A stretch of DNA of 7,061 nucleotides from Oscillospiraceae bacterium (GTDB taxonomy: Bacteria; Bacillota; Clostridia; Oscillospirales; Ruminococcaceae): contig JARBTU010000087.1 in the NCBI GenBank assembly GCA_029240015.1, forward strand, positions 1 to 7,061. Direction: 5' to 3'. A program made the translations under genes and the position numbers. Shown here one piece after another: positions 6,255-7,061 of the stretch. The notes beneath the pieces were generated by a model that was given only the letters and a program-made list of their open reading frames with translations, made no database searches and was not told where the DNA came from. How positions within the stretch are numbered: the first letter of the stretch is position 1; each line of letters starts with the position of its first letter.

Positions 6255-7061
6255 ATTTATAGAATTTACAAATCTTAGAATCGTCCAATAGTTTGATGAA
6301 CAATCCACCTTGAACTGAACGATGTTGGAACCCTTTGTGCAAAGAAGTAACTGTGAAGTACCAGTCGGTCATCGGAACTCTTGATGGGGTGTAGTGATAT
6401 GCCGCCCATAGAGGCTCTACATAGTCAATAAAGTCTTGTTTGGTTTCAGCCAAAGTTGCTGTCCATACTAACCAGTCTGACTTTGTATAGGTTTCCCTGT
6501 TGTCCAAAGGCATTCCGTATTTGTTTACACGTTTTTTATAGCTTGCAAACTCAGAACGGATCACTTCTTTAGGGAAGATGTTTGTTCCAAGAATAACATC
6601 CCAAATAATGTTGTATTTCATGCTGAAAGTATCCGGTTGATCAAATGCAAGACGATAACTTCCGTCACCGTTATCTGCCATTTGAATCCATTTGTTTGCC
6701 ATGTCTTTCGCTGTGTCAATGTATTTTTGCGCGCCTTCTTTATCGCCGGTCAAATTACTGATAATAGAGAAGCTTGCAATAGCCATAATGGCTTTTAACG
6801 AAAGGTTACAGTTGTGAGCCAAGTGACCTGCAAAGTCATCGGTACAAAGCTGGTTATCAGGGTCAATACCATATTCCATGAGGTAATTGATCCATTTCTT
6901 GAGATCATCCATGTGTTCAACGGCAAAGCTTGCATCGTTCTGAACCGCACAGGTTGAAGCCACCATGATGAGCATGTTTCCACACTCTTCAACAGGCATT
7001 TGCCAGCGAGGGTCGATTCCTTCGCTATAAACCTGACCGTTAACATGAGGATATACACCCG
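6253..7061 (-). CDS. Glutaminase A family (DUF4965/GtaA six-hairpin) protein, N-terminus cut off
   Basis: Only the last 268 residues are visible; the frame is open to the window edge, so the ATG at 6999 is internal (GVYPHVNGQVYSEG and more precede it). Landmarks of the GtaA/DUF4965 family are PRWQMPVEECGNMLIM (about 17-32), LCTDDFAGHLAHNCNLSLKA (about 72-91), a KSDWLVWTATLAE segment, and the C-terminal pair PSRVPMTDWYFTVTS and GFQHRSVQGGLFIKLL. Full-length relatives are usually 650-850 residues, with an N-terminal beta-rich domain (DUF5127) before this helical six-hairpin domain. The family takes its name from Aspergillus glutaminase A, but its fold is that of glycosidases and the activity of bacterial members is mostly unproven, so hydrolysis of a glycan or an amide are both possible. 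Glu24 in MPVEE and the Asp pair in CTDDF are candidate active-site acids. It converges on the GH76 gene and shares its terminator. Confidence 0.88.
   Translation of the reverse strand, partial: GVYPHVNGQVYSEGIDPRWQMPVEECGNMLIMVASTCAVQNDASFAVEHMDDLKKWINYLMEYGIDPDNQLCTDDFAGHLAHNCNLSLKAIMAIASFSIISNLTGDKEGAQKYIDTAKDMANKWIQMADNGDGSYRLAFDQPDTFSMKYNIIWDVILGTNIFPKEVIRSEFASYKKRVNKYGMPLDNRETYTKSDWLVWTATLAETKQDFIDYVEPLWAAYHYTPSRVPMTDWYFTVTSLHKGFQHRSVQGGLFIKLLDDSKICKFYK

Noticed and set aside
1..7061. Mobile element, CRISPR array, tRNA or rRNA
   Set aside because: No transposase or integrase frames, no regularly spaced repeats and no tRNA-like cloverleaf or rRNA segments were seen on either strand.

Overview
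This AT-rich window, with coding DNA somewhat above and spacers far below about 40% GC by eye, reads like a chromosomal segment of an anaerobic low-GC Firmicute-type bacterium. This is inferred from strong AGGAGG-type ribosome binding sites, near-consensus sigma-A promoters, a butanol-dehydrogenase-type alcohol dehydrogenase and polysaccharide-active enzymes. I cannot name the genus. There are six protein genes (two cut by the window edges), no RNA genes, no mobile element and no CRISPR array.

Left block (1-3571, minus strand): a redox operon read right to left. A near-consensus promoter at 3543-3571 is followed by an AT-rich leader of about 230 nt. Next come resB and ccsA, whose ends overlap by four bases (ATGA). 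Together they make the membrane machine of System II cytochrome c maturation, which carries haem out and attaches it to apocytochromes. After a 133-nt gap with a long-armed inverted repeat comes a large gene for an exported protein: an N-terminal membrane segment, a YVTN-type beta-propeller, and a MauG/cytochrome-c-peroxidase-like region with two CxxCH haem sites. Its C-terminus lies beyond position 1. The arrangement suggests a maturation pair dedicated to its own cytochrome.

Centre (3572-4919, plus strand): a divergent promoter (TTTACA, 17 bp, TGATATAAT) drives a 390-residue iron-containing alcohol dehydrogenase of the YqhD/BDH type with all four metal ligands in place. It probably reduces aldehydes with NAD(P)H.

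Right block (4920-7061): a GH76-family glycosidase gene with no signal peptide (381 codons), preceded by its own promoter candidate and two copies of the palindrome TTCATGAA 20 bp apart. It converges on the 3' part of a minus-strand gene of the glutaminase A (DUF4965/GtaA six-hairpin) family. A perfect 34-bp palindrome between them serves as a two-way terminator. Both products have helical-hairpin (alpha/alpha toroid) folds typical of carbohydrate enzymes, so this side looks like part of a glycan-use locus.

Most unusual are the co-transcribed System II pair plus propeller-dihaem cytochrome, the apparently cytoplasmic GH76 enzyme with its paired palindromes, and the inverted repeat just ahead of the cytochrome gene. 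None is proof of a new system.
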